Source of the DNA: CAWELS01 sp964468205
GTDB taxonomy: Bacteria > Acidobacteriota > Terriglobia > Bryobacterales > Bryobacteraceae
NCBI GenBank assembly: GCA_964468205.1
Contig: CAYXVG010000014.1
Location: forward strand, 1 to 64,000
Length of the DNA: 64,000 nt
Direction: 5' to 3'
Positions 43,127 through 53,307 of this stretch are shown piece by piece; within the stretch, counting starts at the first letter, position 1; the number at the start of each line of letters is the position of its first letter. The notes beneath the pieces are model-generated. The model was not told the origin of the DNA, ran no database searches, and saw only the letters and a program-made list of their open reading frames with translations. Position numbers and translations under genes: made by a program.

Positions 43127-43980
43127 TACGAGTTCAATTCCTCCGTGAGCGCGAAGGCTCCATAGAGCACGCTGTCATTGACGAGCTGGGCCGGAACCAC
43201 GTCAAGCCGGGCGCGCGACCAAGGCGTCACCTGCCGGCGCAATTCCTTCCGTAGGGGGACGAAGAGCCGGTCGCCGGCCTTCGGCATGCCGCCGCCGATA
43301 ACGATCCGCGACGGGTTGAGGACCATGATGATGGTTTTCAAACCGGCGGCGAGGCGCACGACGTATTCTTCCACGAAGGCCGGGTCCTGGAGCAACTCCC
43401 GCGCCGTCCGGCCATAGTCCCGTTCCAGCCAGAGTCCGGAGCACATTCGCTCGAAGCAGCCGTGCCAGCCGCAGAGGCACTCCGGGCCGTCAGGGTCGAT
43501 GACGGTGTGGCCGATCTCGCCGGCGTAGGAGTCGGCCCCGCGGAAGACGCGGCCACCTTGAATGATGCCGCCTCCGATGCCGGTGGAAAGGGTCATGAAG
43601 AAAAGAGGGTCGTGGCCGATTCCGGCGCCGTGGGCAAATTCGCCTAGCGCGCCAACGTTGGCGTCGTTGTCCATGATGCACGGCACGCCGAAAGCCGCTT
43701 CGAGGTCGGCCGAGAGGCGGGTATCGCCCCAGCCGCCGATGTGGGTGGATAGAGCGACACGCTGCTCGGAGAAGATCACCGGGCCGCCAAATCCAATCCC
43801 GCACCGGCTGAATCCTGGCTCGGACTTCCAGGCCCGGCCGAGGCCGACGATCTGCTCCATCATCCACTGCTTGCCGCCCTCGCGGTCCGTGGCTTTCGAT
43901 TCGCGCTGGATCATGCGTTCGCCGGCAAAGACGGCCATGGAGAAATTGGTGCCTCCGATGTCGATTGCCAGGGTGTTCAT
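43126..43980 (-). CDS. ROK-family sugar kinase
   Basis: A 284-residue protein. LAIDIGGTNFSMAVF is the phosphate loop and CLCGWHGCFERMCSG the zinc-binding Cys motif of ROK kinases; GIGGGIIQGGRVFRGA and SRIVIGGGM are also present. It phosphorylates a hexose or heptose; the substrate is unknown. It overlaps the PfkB kinase gene by 4 bases (ATGA). Confidence 0.88.
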   Translation of the reverse strand: MNTLAIDIGGTNFSMAVFAGERMIQRESKATDREGGKQWMMEQIVGLGRAWKSEPGFSRCGIGFGGPVIFSEQRVALSTHIGGWGDTRLSADLEAAFGVPCIMDNDANVGALGEFAHGAGIGHDPLFFMTLSTGIGGGIIQGGRVFRGADSYAGEIGHTVIDPDGPECLCGWHGCFERMCSGLWLERDYGRTARELLQDPAFVEEYVVRLAAGLKTIIMVLNPSRIVIGGGMPKAGDRLFVPLRKELRRQVTPWSRARLDVVPAQLVNDSVLYGAFALTEELNS

Positions 43981-44966
43981 TGCGTCTGCAGCCGTTCGGC
44001 CTCGAGGACCTCGTCCGGAGTCGCGGTCCCGGTACCTCTCTTCATGATGGTGACCGAAGCCACCAGATTACCAATCCGTGCGGCGCCGAGGGCCGAACCG
44101 GTGACGGAGAGAGCCAGGGCCGCCCCGGCAGTGAAGCTGTCGCCGGCGCCGCAGATATCCACCGGGCGGGCGACGGGCCGGGTCTCGACCCACTGTTCGC
44201 CATCGTCCCCAACCACCAGCGCGCCGCGGGGGCCGTGGGTGACCATCAACCAAGGCGCCCCCACGTGCCGGCGCAAAGCCGGATAGTCCACGCGTCCAAA
44301 CAGGCTCTGGCAAGCCAATGCCGCCTCGGCCTCATTCGGCTTCACGACGGCATTGCGGAACAAAGCCGGCCGGAGCCGCGAGTCGACCCAGACAAGCTTC
44401 TCCGGGTGGGAGGCCGCAAAACTTGCGAGGAACTCGCGAACCGAAGCGGTTACAACGCCACCCGACTCTGTCTCCGCCTGGTCGGCTACCAGGACCACGT
44501 CAAATTCGCGCGCGCAACGTTCCAGTTGGTGCAAAACGCCGGATTCGATGGCGGGCGGAAGGGCGTCGGCGTTAATGAAGTCCACTCGCGGCAGATCCTC
44601 TTCACCGGTTTCCGCGTTCAGCAGCTTGGTGTAGGTGAAGGTCTGAATCCGGGGATCGGTGATCAGGAGGCCGGGTTCGACCCCGGCCCGCGAAAGCGCC
44701 GCCGTCAGTTCCGCGGCGAATCCATCGGCTCCGGCGGCGCCCAACACGGCGACGCGCCCGGCGCCGAGAGCCGCCGCGTTGTTTGCCACGGTGCCGCCGG
44801 CGCCCGCCGTTGTTTCGCTGCTGATAACGGCGATGCGGGGAATGCCGGTTTCGCGGGAGATGTCTGCCTCGGAAGGGTCATACACGCACCAGCGGTCGAG
44901 GCAGATATCGCCGACTACAAGTACGGACAGATCGGCGAAGCGGGCCAGGATTTCAGCGGTCTTCAT
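43977..44966 (-). CDS. PfkB-family kinase, RfaE/HldE N-domain-like
   Basis: A 329-residue ribokinase-fold protein. VLVVGDICLDRW and DICGAGDSFTAGAALALS (catalytic Asp) are the PfkB motifs, and KPNEAEAA precedes it. The similarity to the first domain of HldE (heptose-7-phosphate kinase) fits the neighbouring GmhA-like gene. The nucleotidyltransferase domain found in bifunctional HldE is absent. Its start overlaps the upstream gene by 4 bases. Confidence 0.8.
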   Translation of the reverse strand: MKTAEILARFADLSVLVVGDICLDRWCVYDPSEADISRETGIPRIAVISSETTAGAGGTVANNAAALGAGRVAVLGAAGADGFAAELTAALSRAGVEPGLLITDPRIQTFTYTKLLNAETGEEDLPRVDFINADALPPAIESGVLHQLERCAREFDVVLVADQAETESGGVVTASVREFLASFAASHPEKLVWVDSRLRPALFRNAVVKPNEAEAALACQSLFGRVDYPALRRHVGAPWLMVTHGPRGALVVGDDGEQWVETRPVARPVDICGAGDSFTAGAALALSVTGSALGAARIGNLVASVTIMKRGTGTATPDEVLEAERLQTQ

Positions 44967-45937
44967 GATTCCTTTGTGAGCTCCCGCCAGAGGGCCGGCA
45001 TGGTGGCGCGGTGGTAGCCGCGCAGGTAGTAGCTTTCGCCGCCGTCGGCGGTGGTGCGGATGAGAATGGTCTTCCGCGGCCGAAAGTAGTAGGCTGCCTC
45101 GGACTTATCCGGCTCGCGGCGGATGTCCGCGTCCATGGGGACAAGGTCGAAGACGGCGGTGGCAAAGCGGCGGATCTCGCGGCCCTGCTGGCGGGCAACG
45201 TTTCGGCTCATGGCCAGAGCTTTGAGATAGACCTCCGGGGCCATCACGGCCGATCCGAAACACAACATAACGCCGCCTTCGAGCCCCTCCACCGTTTTGG
45301 CGAAAATCAGAAAGTCGCGATAGCTGGCCGCGCCTAGGGCCGCGCCGTCGCAGTTCGGATGCTCGTGCAGGATGTCATAGCCGATGCCGGCGTGGATGGT
45401 GGCCGGCACCGAGAGACGGTAAGCGGCGGCGAGCAAACTGAGATCGGCAAACGGAAACTCGGAGGGCTCTTCCTGGATGCGCCGGCCGACGTTCTCGCCG
45501 AGTCCGAGGCGCAACTCCGCCGCCTCCAGGATAAGATCGTTCAGTTCTCCCGTCTCGCGCCACAGGCCGAACTCGCCGGTGCGGATATAACGGGCGACGC
45601 TCTCGGTGGTGGCGCCGATGAGCGCCAGCTCGAAGTCGTGGATGGCGCCGGCGCCGTTCATCGCGAGGTGGGTGATGTAGCCCCTTTCCATGAGGTCGAT
45701 GATGTGACGATTCACGCCGGCCCGAAGGACGTGCGCACCCATCATGAGGATTCGGGCGGCGCCGGCGTCCCGGGCCTCCTTGAGCTTTTGGGCGACCGCT
45801 GGGAGGTCCGGGTGCAGGAATCCTGGCGGTTCCTCGGCGAGAGAAAGCCAGTGCGAGGCCTCGAGGTCATGCTCGCGCTCGGCGAGCGGCTTCACCAGCA
45901 GGCGGGAACGGTCAAAATACGGGTACTTGGATTTCAC
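44963..45937 (-). CDS. Conserved protein of unknown function in the heptose operon
   Basis: A 324-residue soluble protein. Salient segments are ILMMGAHVLRAGVNRHIIDLM, THLAMNGAGAIHDFELALIG and FATAVFDLVPMDADI. The NGAGAIHDFE part faintly recalls deoxyhypusine synthase-type NAD sites, but this is not a firm match. It overlaps both neighbours by 4 bases, so its product is probably needed in step with the sugar-phosphate enzymes. Confidence 0.75.
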   Translation of the reverse strand: MKSKYPYFDRSRLLVKPLAEREHDLEASHWLSLAEEPPGFLHPDLPAVAQKLKEARDAGAARILMMGAHVLRAGVNRHIIDLMERGYITHLAMNGAGAIHDFELALIGATTESVARYIRTGEFGLWRETGELNDLILEAAELRLGLGENVGRRIQEEPSEFPFADLSLLAAAYRLSVPATIHAGIGYDILHEHPNCDGAALGAASYRDFLIFAKTVEGLEGGVMLCFGSAVMAPEVYLKALAMSRNVARQQGREIRRFATAVFDLVPMDADIRREPDKSEAAYYFRPRKTILIRTTADGGESYYLRGYHRATMPALWRELTKES

Positions 45938-46740
45938 TGTGGAAACAGGACGCTCATCAGCTCGTCATGAGGCTCGTAGTTGGGAACGATGAAGTCGGCG
46001 CCAACGCCGGCGAGACGGTCGCGCTTCCAGGGATCCACCTTCTGGCAGCCGGGTTCGTCCGAGGCAACTCCGACGGCGACGCCGCCCACCTCCTTGATAT
46101 TTTGGATCTCGACGAATCCGTCCCCAAAGCCGAGGAACTGGTCACCCGAGAATTCCGCCGAGGCGATGATCTTTTTAATCAGAATCGCCTTCGAGAAGCT
46201 CTTGTAGTCATCGAGCGCACCGAAAACGCCGCCGTCAAAATACTTGGTGACGCCGAGCAGGTCCGCCTCGTGACGCATATAGTCCTGATCGGTGCCGCTG
46301 GCCAAGTACATCGTGAGGCCTTTCTCGCGCAGGCTCTCAAGCAATTCGATGGCTCCCGGCACGAGATACTTCCGGGGATGAGCCGCGCCGTTCTGCAGTT
46401 CGGCGACACGGTCCTTGATTTGCTCCCAGAGCAGATCGAGGTACTGTTTCTTATATTCGATCGGCTCCTTCGGCGCGCCGCCTCGTTTGGCGACCTCGTC
46501 GGCCAGAGCCATCATCTGGTAGATGGTCTGCTTGCCGGTCAACCGGCTGACAAACTCCTCGACGACGGCCGTGAGTTCGGCCTCCGGCTCCCCAGTGTTG
46601 AGCTCGCCGAGGATCTCAACCATCATGGGCACCATCACGTCGACCCACCCGGAGCGAATCAGGGAGATGGTGCCGTCAAAATCAAACAGTACAACCCGGG
46701 CGCGCTCGGCGGACGCCCCCGGACGAAGGCGTTCAATCAT
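45934..46740 (-). CDS. HAD-superfamily phosphatase
   Basis: A 268-residue protein. VVLFDFDGTISLIRSGWVD is motif I (DxDGT), YLASGTDQDYM motif II and FLGFGDGFVEIQNI motif III. A helical cap lies between. It heads the five-gene operon and could be the phosphatase of a heptose route (role of GmhB), though it is not close to GmhB in sequence. Its start is at 46740. Confidence 0.82.
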   Translation of the reverse strand: MIERLRPGASAERARVVLFDFDGTISLIRSGWVDVMVPMMVEILGELNTGEPEAELTAVVEEFVSRLTGKQTIYQMMALADEVAKRGGAPKEPIEYKKQYLDLLWEQIKDRVAELQNGAAHPRKYLVPGAIELLESLREKGLTMYLASGTDQDYMRHEADLLGVTKYFDGGVFGALDDYKSFSKAILIKKIIASAEFSGDQFLGFGDGFVEIQNIKEVGGVAVGVASDEPGCQKVDPWKRDRLAGVGADFIVPNYEPHDELMSVLFPQ

Positions 46741-46817
46741 TCATATCATTGTCGCTTGAAATGCCGCCGAGGGCCAGTTGGAGGCAGGGGATTATCAATT
46801 CGCCCCGGCGTTCGCCG

Positions 46818-47537
46818 TCACAAAGCGGTCTTCGCCGATTCCAGCGTCCGCCGCCAATCGCGTACACGCTGCCGGGCGCGTTTCAATCGTTCCGCGAACT
46901 CTTCTCCATCGCGCGCCGGGACTCTGAGCACTGCAGAAACACGCCTGATCACCGATCCAGCCGGGATCAATTCTCCGGGGAGCGAAGTCTCCGGGTCTTC
47001 AGCGATCGTACCGAGGTTCCCTGTTTCCACAAGCTCTTCTTCAATCTCCGCCAATTTGTCTAGTAACTCATCTTCCGATGTTCCGGCCCGGGCAGCTTCC
47101 GTCAGATGCTCCTCCACCCGGATGAGGGTGGAATGTGCCGCTCCGCGGCCGGCGACCAACTTGTCAATCCACACCGGATCGCCTTGAAGCGTTCCGTCCG
47201 CCAGAGCCAGCGCGCGGACCCCAAACTCCCGCCGCTTGTTCGGCTGATCGGGGCAACGAAACGTGAGGCTCTGATGGGCGTCTATCGGCCGCCTGGCTCG
47301 CGGCTCAATCGCACTGTCATGCCAGCGAATTGTCGAACCACTGAGCCGGCCGCTCGAATCGAGATACCTGCACGTGACGATGATGGCCGTGATCCGTTGC
47401 CCGGATCAGTTCCAGACCGTCAGACGCTTTTCTCCCCTCGGTAAATCCTCTTCCAATATGTCGATAGCGCCCGGTTGAGCAAGAAGCATCGGCGCCACCG
47501 ACATAGCAACGAGCATACAGAGCCATGTCCTCGTCAT
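46818..47537 (-). pseudogene. Secreted protein gene with in-frame TGA, unknown family
   Basis: From ATG 47537 (GGAG upstream) a signal peptide (MTRTWLCMLVAMSVAPMLLA) runs to codon 43, then TGA at 47408-47406. The same frame continues protein-like with RITAIIVTCRYLDSSGR through ALALADGTLQGDPVWIDK to the stop at 46818, 240 codons in all. The downstream part ends in a coiled-coil-like KLAEIEEELVE and ERLKRARQRVRDWRR. The continuity suggests a nonsense change (CGA to TGA) in one gene. A sequencing error cannot be excluded, and the downstream part has its own later start (GTG 47174). Confidence 0.6.
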
Positions 47538-47551
47538 CTTTCGATCTCCAA

Positions 47552-47884
47552 CTACTGCTCATCCGGACAGACGACCAGCTTGTATTCGTACCGGAAGTGG
47601 TAAACCTTGGTTTCTACCTCGCCATTGTTCCCGTGACAGTGACCAGTATCTCGCCACTGCTTGAGTTCCGCAAAGTCAGCTTCGACCACGAGCTGGAAGC
47701 GGCAGAATGCGCCGCGGTTCCCGGCCCATCCGGGTGCGGTAGACCTGGCCATCTGGGCTCCTTCGCATTCGACCGCATCAGTTCTCCAGCGAACCCCGGA
47801 TTCCCTCTCGGGACAGGCAAGCCGGCCTCCCAGAAACCGGCGGCGCCAACCCGGAGGTCGCCGCGCACATCCGGGAAAAAGCAA
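47552..47884 (-). CDS. Uncertain ORF between the broken gene and the Hsp20 terminator
   Basis: The C-terminal half (AFCRFQLVVEADFAELKQW and EVETKVYHFRYEYKLVV) looks like protein, and its stop lies 14 bases before the ATG of the interrupted secreted-protein gene. The N-terminal half is Arg/Gly-rich and not convincing, and no ribosome-binding site was seen. It may be a fragment of a gene whose 5' part is lost. Confidence 0.3.
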   Translation of the reverse strand: MLFPGCARRPPGWRRRFLGGRLACPERESGVRWRTDAVECEGAQMARSTAPGWAGNRGAFCRFQLVVEADFAELKQWRDTGHCHGNNGEVETKVYHFRYEYKLVVCPDEQ

Positions 47885-47909
47885 AGGGCCCGGTCAGATG
47901 ACCGGGCCC
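47876..47909 (-). terminator. Intrinsic terminator after hsp20
   Basis: Arms GGGCCCGGTCA (47886-47896) and TGACCGGGCCC (47899-47909) pair perfectly. On the minus strand the stem is followed by TTTGCTTTTT. It lies about 50 bases downstream of the Hsp20 stop codon. Confidence 0.85.
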
Positions 47910-47956
47910 GGGGCCAGAAGGCCCGCCCCACGTTCAATTAGCTGGCTTGAGTCTTG

Positions 47957-48394
47957 TTAGTTCACGGCCACTTTGACGCTGCGGGGCTTCGCGGCTTCCT
48001 TCTTCGGAAGGGTCACCGTCAGCACGCCGTTCTTGTAGGACGCTTTGACCTTCTCGGGGTCAACGGAATCCGGCATGGAGAAGCAGCGCACAAACGAGCC
48101 GTAGCCGCGCTCTATGCGGTGGTAGCCCTCGCCGTCTTTGGTTTCCTCGAATTTCCGCTCGCCCTTCAGAGTCAGAGTTCCGTCCTCGATCTTGATGTCG
48201 ATGTTCTTCTGCTCGACCCCCGGCACGTCCGCTGTAAGCTCGATCTCGTTCTCGTTCTCCTTGATATCGACATTGGGCGTCCAGGGCCGAGCCGCTGCCG
48301 AGTCAGAGAAGATGCGGTTCACGGAATCCTGGAAGAGTCGCATTGGAACACCGAAGTCTTCCAGGTTGAGTGGGTTGTAACGAGTCAAGGTCAT
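47957..48394 (-). CDS. Small heat-shock protein, Hsp20/alpha-crystallin
   Basis: A 145-residue protein. The alpha-crystallin domain is clear: VDIKENENEIELTADVPGV, DGTLTLKGERK and YKNGVLTVTLPKKE. It forms oligomers that hold unfolding proteins. AGGAGGT lies at 48404-48410 on the minus strand before ATG 48394. It has its own promoter and terminator. Confidence 0.93.
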   Translation of the reverse strand: MTLTRYNPLNLEDFGVPMRLFQDSVNRIFSDSAAARPWTPNVDIKENENEIELTADVPGVEQKNIDIKIEDGTLTLKGERKFEETKDGEGYHRIERGYGSFVRCFSMPDSVDPEKVKASYKNGVLTVTLPKKEAAKPRSVKVAVN

Positions 48395-48434
48395 GGTCTT
48401 TGTACCTCCTGTTTCGTATTCCTACTACATCTTT

Positions 48435-48463
48435 AGAATAAAATATGAGTCTCATTATGTCAA
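48435..48463 (-). promoter_or_regulatory. Promoter of hsp20 with palindrome in the spacer
   Basis: TTGACA at 48458-48463 and TATTCT at 48435-48440 (minus-strand sense) are separated by exactly 17 bases. The spacer holds the palindrome ATGAGACTCAT (48445-48455), a likely operator position. The region is AT-rich compared with the rest of the window. Confidence 0.75.
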
Positions 48464-48584
48464 GAATAATCATAAAAATATAATAGTGGTACAAGCAGAC
48501 ATGTAAGTGATTGCGTCGCCGGCAGTTACACAGGGACTTAGAGGTGGGAGAAAAAGCGAAGTAGGAGCGCGAGCCGCCCTGGGA

Positions 48585-48794
48585 TCAGACGCCGTGGCGC
48601 AGCCGCATCCGGGCTGTCCAGCGGAGGTAGCGCAGAATTTCGGCCCGCTGCCGCCAAAGGAGGGAGAAGAATTCGCGAAAGCCGATTTCCCCGGCCGGGA
48701 CACCCCAATAGGTTTCGAGGCGCCAGCGAAGATAGGGGCTGCGCCAGGGGGTCAGACGATAGCCGCGGGTGGCATGCCAGAGAAAGGCAATCAT
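48585..48794 (-). CDS. 69-residue Trp/Arg-rich protein coupled to VWFA gene
   Basis: MIAFLWHATRGYRLTPWRSP begins the protein, which continues with LETYWGVPAGEIGFREFF and a basic helix RAEILRYLRWTARMRLR. The start overlaps the VWFA gene stop by 4 bases, indicating coupled translation. It has no membrane span or signal. Unknown function; the dense Trp/Arg/Tyr content is unusual. Confidence 0.6.
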   Translation of the reverse strand: MIAFLWHATRGYRLTPWRSPYLRWRLETYWGVPAGEIGFREFFSLLWRQRAEILRYLRWTARMRLRHGV

Positions 48795-49750
48795 TGATTT
48801 ATGGCGGCGGCAGTGAGCGCGGATTCGGACGGCGCCGACTCAGTGGCGTAGTAGCCTGAGCGGGTGCGGACTTGCGGTTTACCTTTACCCTCGACTTCAA
48901 CCCTGATGCGCCGGTAGGTTCCGTCCAATTCAGGAATGCTTGGCGTGTAGGCGATCACGTACTGATTTCGGATCTCATGGGCCACCAAAGCGGCAATCTC
49001 CTCGACCTCGCCGAGTCCCTCCGGGTAGTGCGCCAGACCGCCGGAAGCAGTGGTCAAAGCGTCGAGGGCGCGTTTCGCCCGTTTTCGCTCTCTCTTTTGC
49101 TCTTCATTGAGAAGCCCGATGGAGAAAAGCAGAACCTCGGCCTGCTGCGCCTTGTGGACAAGCTTCTCTAGCGTGGTTCCACTGGTGTTGTCGTTGCCGT
49201 CGGTCACCACGAGCAGCACTTTTTTGTCGTGCTTACCCTTCTCGACGAGGTGGTCAATAGACATGCTCAGGGCATCCCGCATAGCCGTTCCGCCGCGGGA
49301 GTCTATGCGCGTTAATCCCTCTTCCATCTTCAGGATATTGCTGGTGAAATCGGTGTCGAGGTAGGCCTCGTCATTGAAGTTCACAACGAAGACTTCGTCC
49401 TCCGGATTCGACTGCTTGATGAGGGTGAGCGCCGCGGATTCCACTTTCTGCCGTTTGTCCCGCATGGACCCGCTGTTGTCGATGATCAGTCCCAAGGATA
49501 CCGGCACGTCCTCCCGGCGGAACAACCTAATCTCCTGGACTTCGTTGTTTTCGTAAACCGTAAACGCTTCCTTGTCTAAATCGGTGACCAGATTGCCCTT
49601 CTTGTCGACGACACTTGCATGCAACACCACCAGACGGGTGTCGGCGCGGAACACCGCTTCAGGCGCTTCCTGGGCGGGAGCCCCGGCGGGCGCGAGGGAC
49701 GCAATGAAAGCAACAATACAGGGAAAAGTCAATTTACTGCGAAGGCGCAT
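48791..49750 (-). CDS. VWFA-domain secreted protein (acidobacterial type)
   Basis: A 319-residue protein with signal peptide (after MRLRSKLTFPCIVAFIAS). An N-terminal part with ADTRLVVLHASVVDKKGN and a VWA domain with the MIDAS motif DNSGSM, DGNDN and SIGLLN. It ends in RNQYVIAYTPSIPELDGTYRRI, typical of acidobacterial VWFA-related proteins (TIGR03436-like). It overlaps the upstream VWFA gene. ATG 49750 is preferred to GTG 49759. Confidence 0.85.
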   Translation of the reverse strand: MRLRSKLTFPCIVAFIASLAPAGAPAQEAPEAVFRADTRLVVLHASVVDKKGNLVTDLDKEAFTVYENNEVQEIRLFRREDVPVSLGLIIDNSGSMRDKRQKVESAALTLIKQSNPEDEVFVVNFNDEAYLDTDFTSNILKMEEGLTRIDSRGGTAMRDALSMSIDHLVEKGKHDKKVLLVVTDGNDNTSGTTLEKLVHKAQQAEVLLFSIGLLNEEQKRERKRAKRALDALTTASGGLAHYPEGLGEVEEIAALVAHEIRNQYVIAYTPSIPELDGTYRRIRVEVEGKGKPQVRTRSGYYATESAPSESALTAAAINQ

Positions 49751-50759
49751 AATATCCACTTCGATACGCTGCCCGCAGCGGCGGAAGGCCGCGGGGCTGC
49801 ACTAACTTCACTCTAACGCGCCGGTACTTGCCGTCACGAGTCTCGTTGCTGGGCGTATAGCCCAGAACGTATTGATTGCGCAGTTCAATTCCGATCTTGG
49901 CGGCGATATCCGGCAGCTCGTTAATGTTCTCCACGGGGAAGTGACGGCCCCCGGTCTGCTCGGCTAAGTGGGTCAGCAGACTCGGCCCGGCCAGTTCCTC
50001 GGCAGTCCGCCCCCGGGAATGCAGAGGCTCGAAAATGCCGATCGCGTAAACTTGGACGTCCGCCTCGCGCACCAGGTTCTTGATTTCGCTCTGGGTGTAG
50101 CGGCTGGAGTTATCCCCGCCGTCGGAAAGCACGAGGATTGCCTTGCGCGGATTCCGGGCCTTCTTCATCTGGTCCATTGACATGTACAAGGCGTCGAGCA
50201 GAGCCGTGCGGCCGCGCGCCTCGGAGAAAGCCAGCCGGTTTTGGATCTCTTCGGTTTCCCGGGTGAACGACATCACCATTTTCGGGCGGTCGGAGAATTG
50301 AATCAGGAAGAATTCGTCTTGCGGGTTAGCCGTTTTGAAGAACTGGGCGGCCGCCTGCCTCGCTTTGTGAAGTTTGGAGCCCATGCTGCCGCTAAGGTCA
50401 AAGACAAGTCCGACCGAGAGCGGAGCATCTTCGCTCGAAAACTGGGTCACATTCTGCTCCACCTTGTCCTCAAAGAGACGGAAGTGATCTGCGTCGAGGC
50501 CCGTAACCACTTGATTCAAAGGCGTAGTAACCGTGACGTTGATCAGAACCAAGGTAGAGTCCACCCGGATGTTTGGAGTTCGTCCTCCCAGGTCATTCGT
50601 GGCCGATCCGGGGCTGGTGCGAGGCGTGATCGAGACCCTCGGCTCGCTCTGGGACTTCGTCCTTTCCGAATCGCGATCCGCGGCGGAAAGGGGCTGTAGT
50701 GCAAGCAGCAGGAGGGCCGCAAGAGAGATTGCAGTCTGGTTAATCCGTAAGCCGGACAC
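49734..50759 (-). CDS. VWFA-domain secreted protein, second copy
   Basis: A 341-residue protein from GTG 50759, with signal peptide ending near LALQPLSAA and a MIDAS motif DLSGSMGS, then LSDGGDNS and LRNQYVLGYTPSNETRDG. It shares the acidobacterial layout of its neighbour. GTG 50759 is chosen because a GAGGGGGA lies 11-18 bases upstream; ATG 50813 would give a long polar n-region before the signal. TTATAC about 34 bases upstream is a candidate -10. Confidence 0.82.
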   Translation of the reverse strand: MSGLRINQTAISLAALLLLALQPLSAADRDSERTKSQSEPRVSITPRTSPGSATNDLGGRTPNIRVDSTLVLINVTVTTPLNQVVTGLDADHFRLFEDKVEQNVTQFSSEDAPLSVGLVFDLSGSMGSKLHKARQAAAQFFKTANPQDEFFLIQFSDRPKMVMSFTRETEEIQNRLAFSEARGRTALLDALYMSMDQMKKARNPRKAILVLSDGGDNSSRYTQSEIKNLVREADVQVYAIGIFEPLHSRGRTAEELAGPSLLTHLAEQTGGRHFPVENINELPDIAAKIGIELRNQYVLGYTPSNETRDGKYRRVRVKLVQPRGLPPLRAAYRSGYYAPSQ

Positions 50760-50815
50760 CGGGCATCTTCCCCCTCGAAAGTACAATCGCTTCCAGTATA
50801 ACATGCGCATCATTT

Positions 50816-51568
50816 ATGGTAAGATCGTGCGTGCACCAACGAATTCTCGGTGTCATCCCCGCCCGTTACGCTTCTTCCAGATTTCCCGGCAAAGCTCTCG
50901 CCAGATTTGCGGGCAAATCCATCATTCAGCATGTCTATGAGCGGGCTTCCAGTTCCAGTTCCCTGACGGATCTGGTGATTGCCACTGACGACCAGCGCAT
51001 TCGGGCTGAGGCCGAGAGTTTTGGCGCTTCCGTCTGTATGACCAAGTCCACTCATCTGTCTGGAACGGACCGGGCCGCCGAGGTAGCCTCGGGCGACCAA
51101 GCCGGTATCATAGTAAACATCCAGGGCGACGAACCGCTGATTGATCCAGCGGCGATTGACGCCGCCGTCTACTGTTTATTAGATGGTGCAAACGCCCCAA
51201 TCGCTACACTCAAGAAGAAAATTGTGGACCTGCAGGAGTTTACAAACCCGAACGTGGTGAAGGTGGTTACCCGGAATGACGGAACCGCCTTGTACTTCTC
51301 CCGGTCGCCCATCCCTTACGACCTTAGCGGGCAGGCCGAGCACTTCAAGCACATCGGACTATATGTTTACCAGCGTGACTTTCTCCTTGCGTTCTCAGGG
51401 CTCCCCGTCGGGCCCCTGGAACGGGCCGAGAGGTTGGAGCAGTTGCGGGCGCTAGAGAACGGACATCCGATCCGCGTGGTCGAGACCGGATACGAATCCC
51501 TCGGGGTGGACACGCCGGACGACCTGAAGCGGGTGGAACGCATTTATCAGGAGTTACATTCGCAATAG
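50816..51568 (+). CDS. kdsB: 3-deoxy-manno-octulosonate cytidylyltransferase KdsB
   Basis: A 250-residue protein. ILGVIPARYASSRFPGKAL and IIVNIQGDEPLIDP are the nucleotide-binding motifs; HIGLYVYQRDFLLAF and AERLEQLRALENGHPI are KdsB-specific. It makes CMP-Kdo for lipid A-core. The gene is divergent from the VWFA gene with overlapping promoter DNA. A GTG at 50831 is an alternative start closer to the usual N-terminus. Confidence 0.94.
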   Translation: MVRSCVHQRILGVIPARYASSRFPGKALARFAGKSIIQHVYERASSSSSLTDLVIATDDQRIRAEAESFGASVCMTKSTHLSGTDRAAEVASGDQAGIIVNIQGDEPLIDPAAIDAAVYCLLDGANAPIATLKKKIVDLQEFTNPNVVKVVTRNDGTALYFSRSPIPYDLSGQAEHFKHIGLYVYQRDFLLAFSGLPVGPLERAERLEQLRALENGHPIRVVETGYESLGVDTPDDLKRVERIYQELHSQ

Positions 51569-51581
51569 GCAAGGGCGAGGA

Positions 51582-53225
<1,644 letters not shown>

Positions 53226-53292
53226 AGCGCCGGGTAACCTTCCTGCGGCCAGCCGGCGGGCGCGTCAGCCCCCCTGCCCACCTCAGTAGCGT

Positions 53293-53298
53293 TATACT
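53293..53298 (+). promoter_or_regulatory. Candidate -10 (TATACT) 9 bases before a start codon
   Basis: TATACT ends 9 bases before ATG 53308 of the pectate lyase gene. A transcript beginning ~7 bases downstream would have about 3 bases of leader. Confidence 0.35.
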
Positions 53299-53307
53299 CG
53301 ACCCACC

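Noticed and set aside
47406..47408. TGA as a selenocysteine codon
   Set aside because: No selenoprotein family is recognised and no SECIS-like hairpin was noticed downstream; a CGA-to-TGA change fits better.
47886..47909. Palindrome as a protein-binding site
   Set aside because: It lies just downstream of hsp20 and is followed by T-rich DNA on the minus strand, so a terminator explains it.
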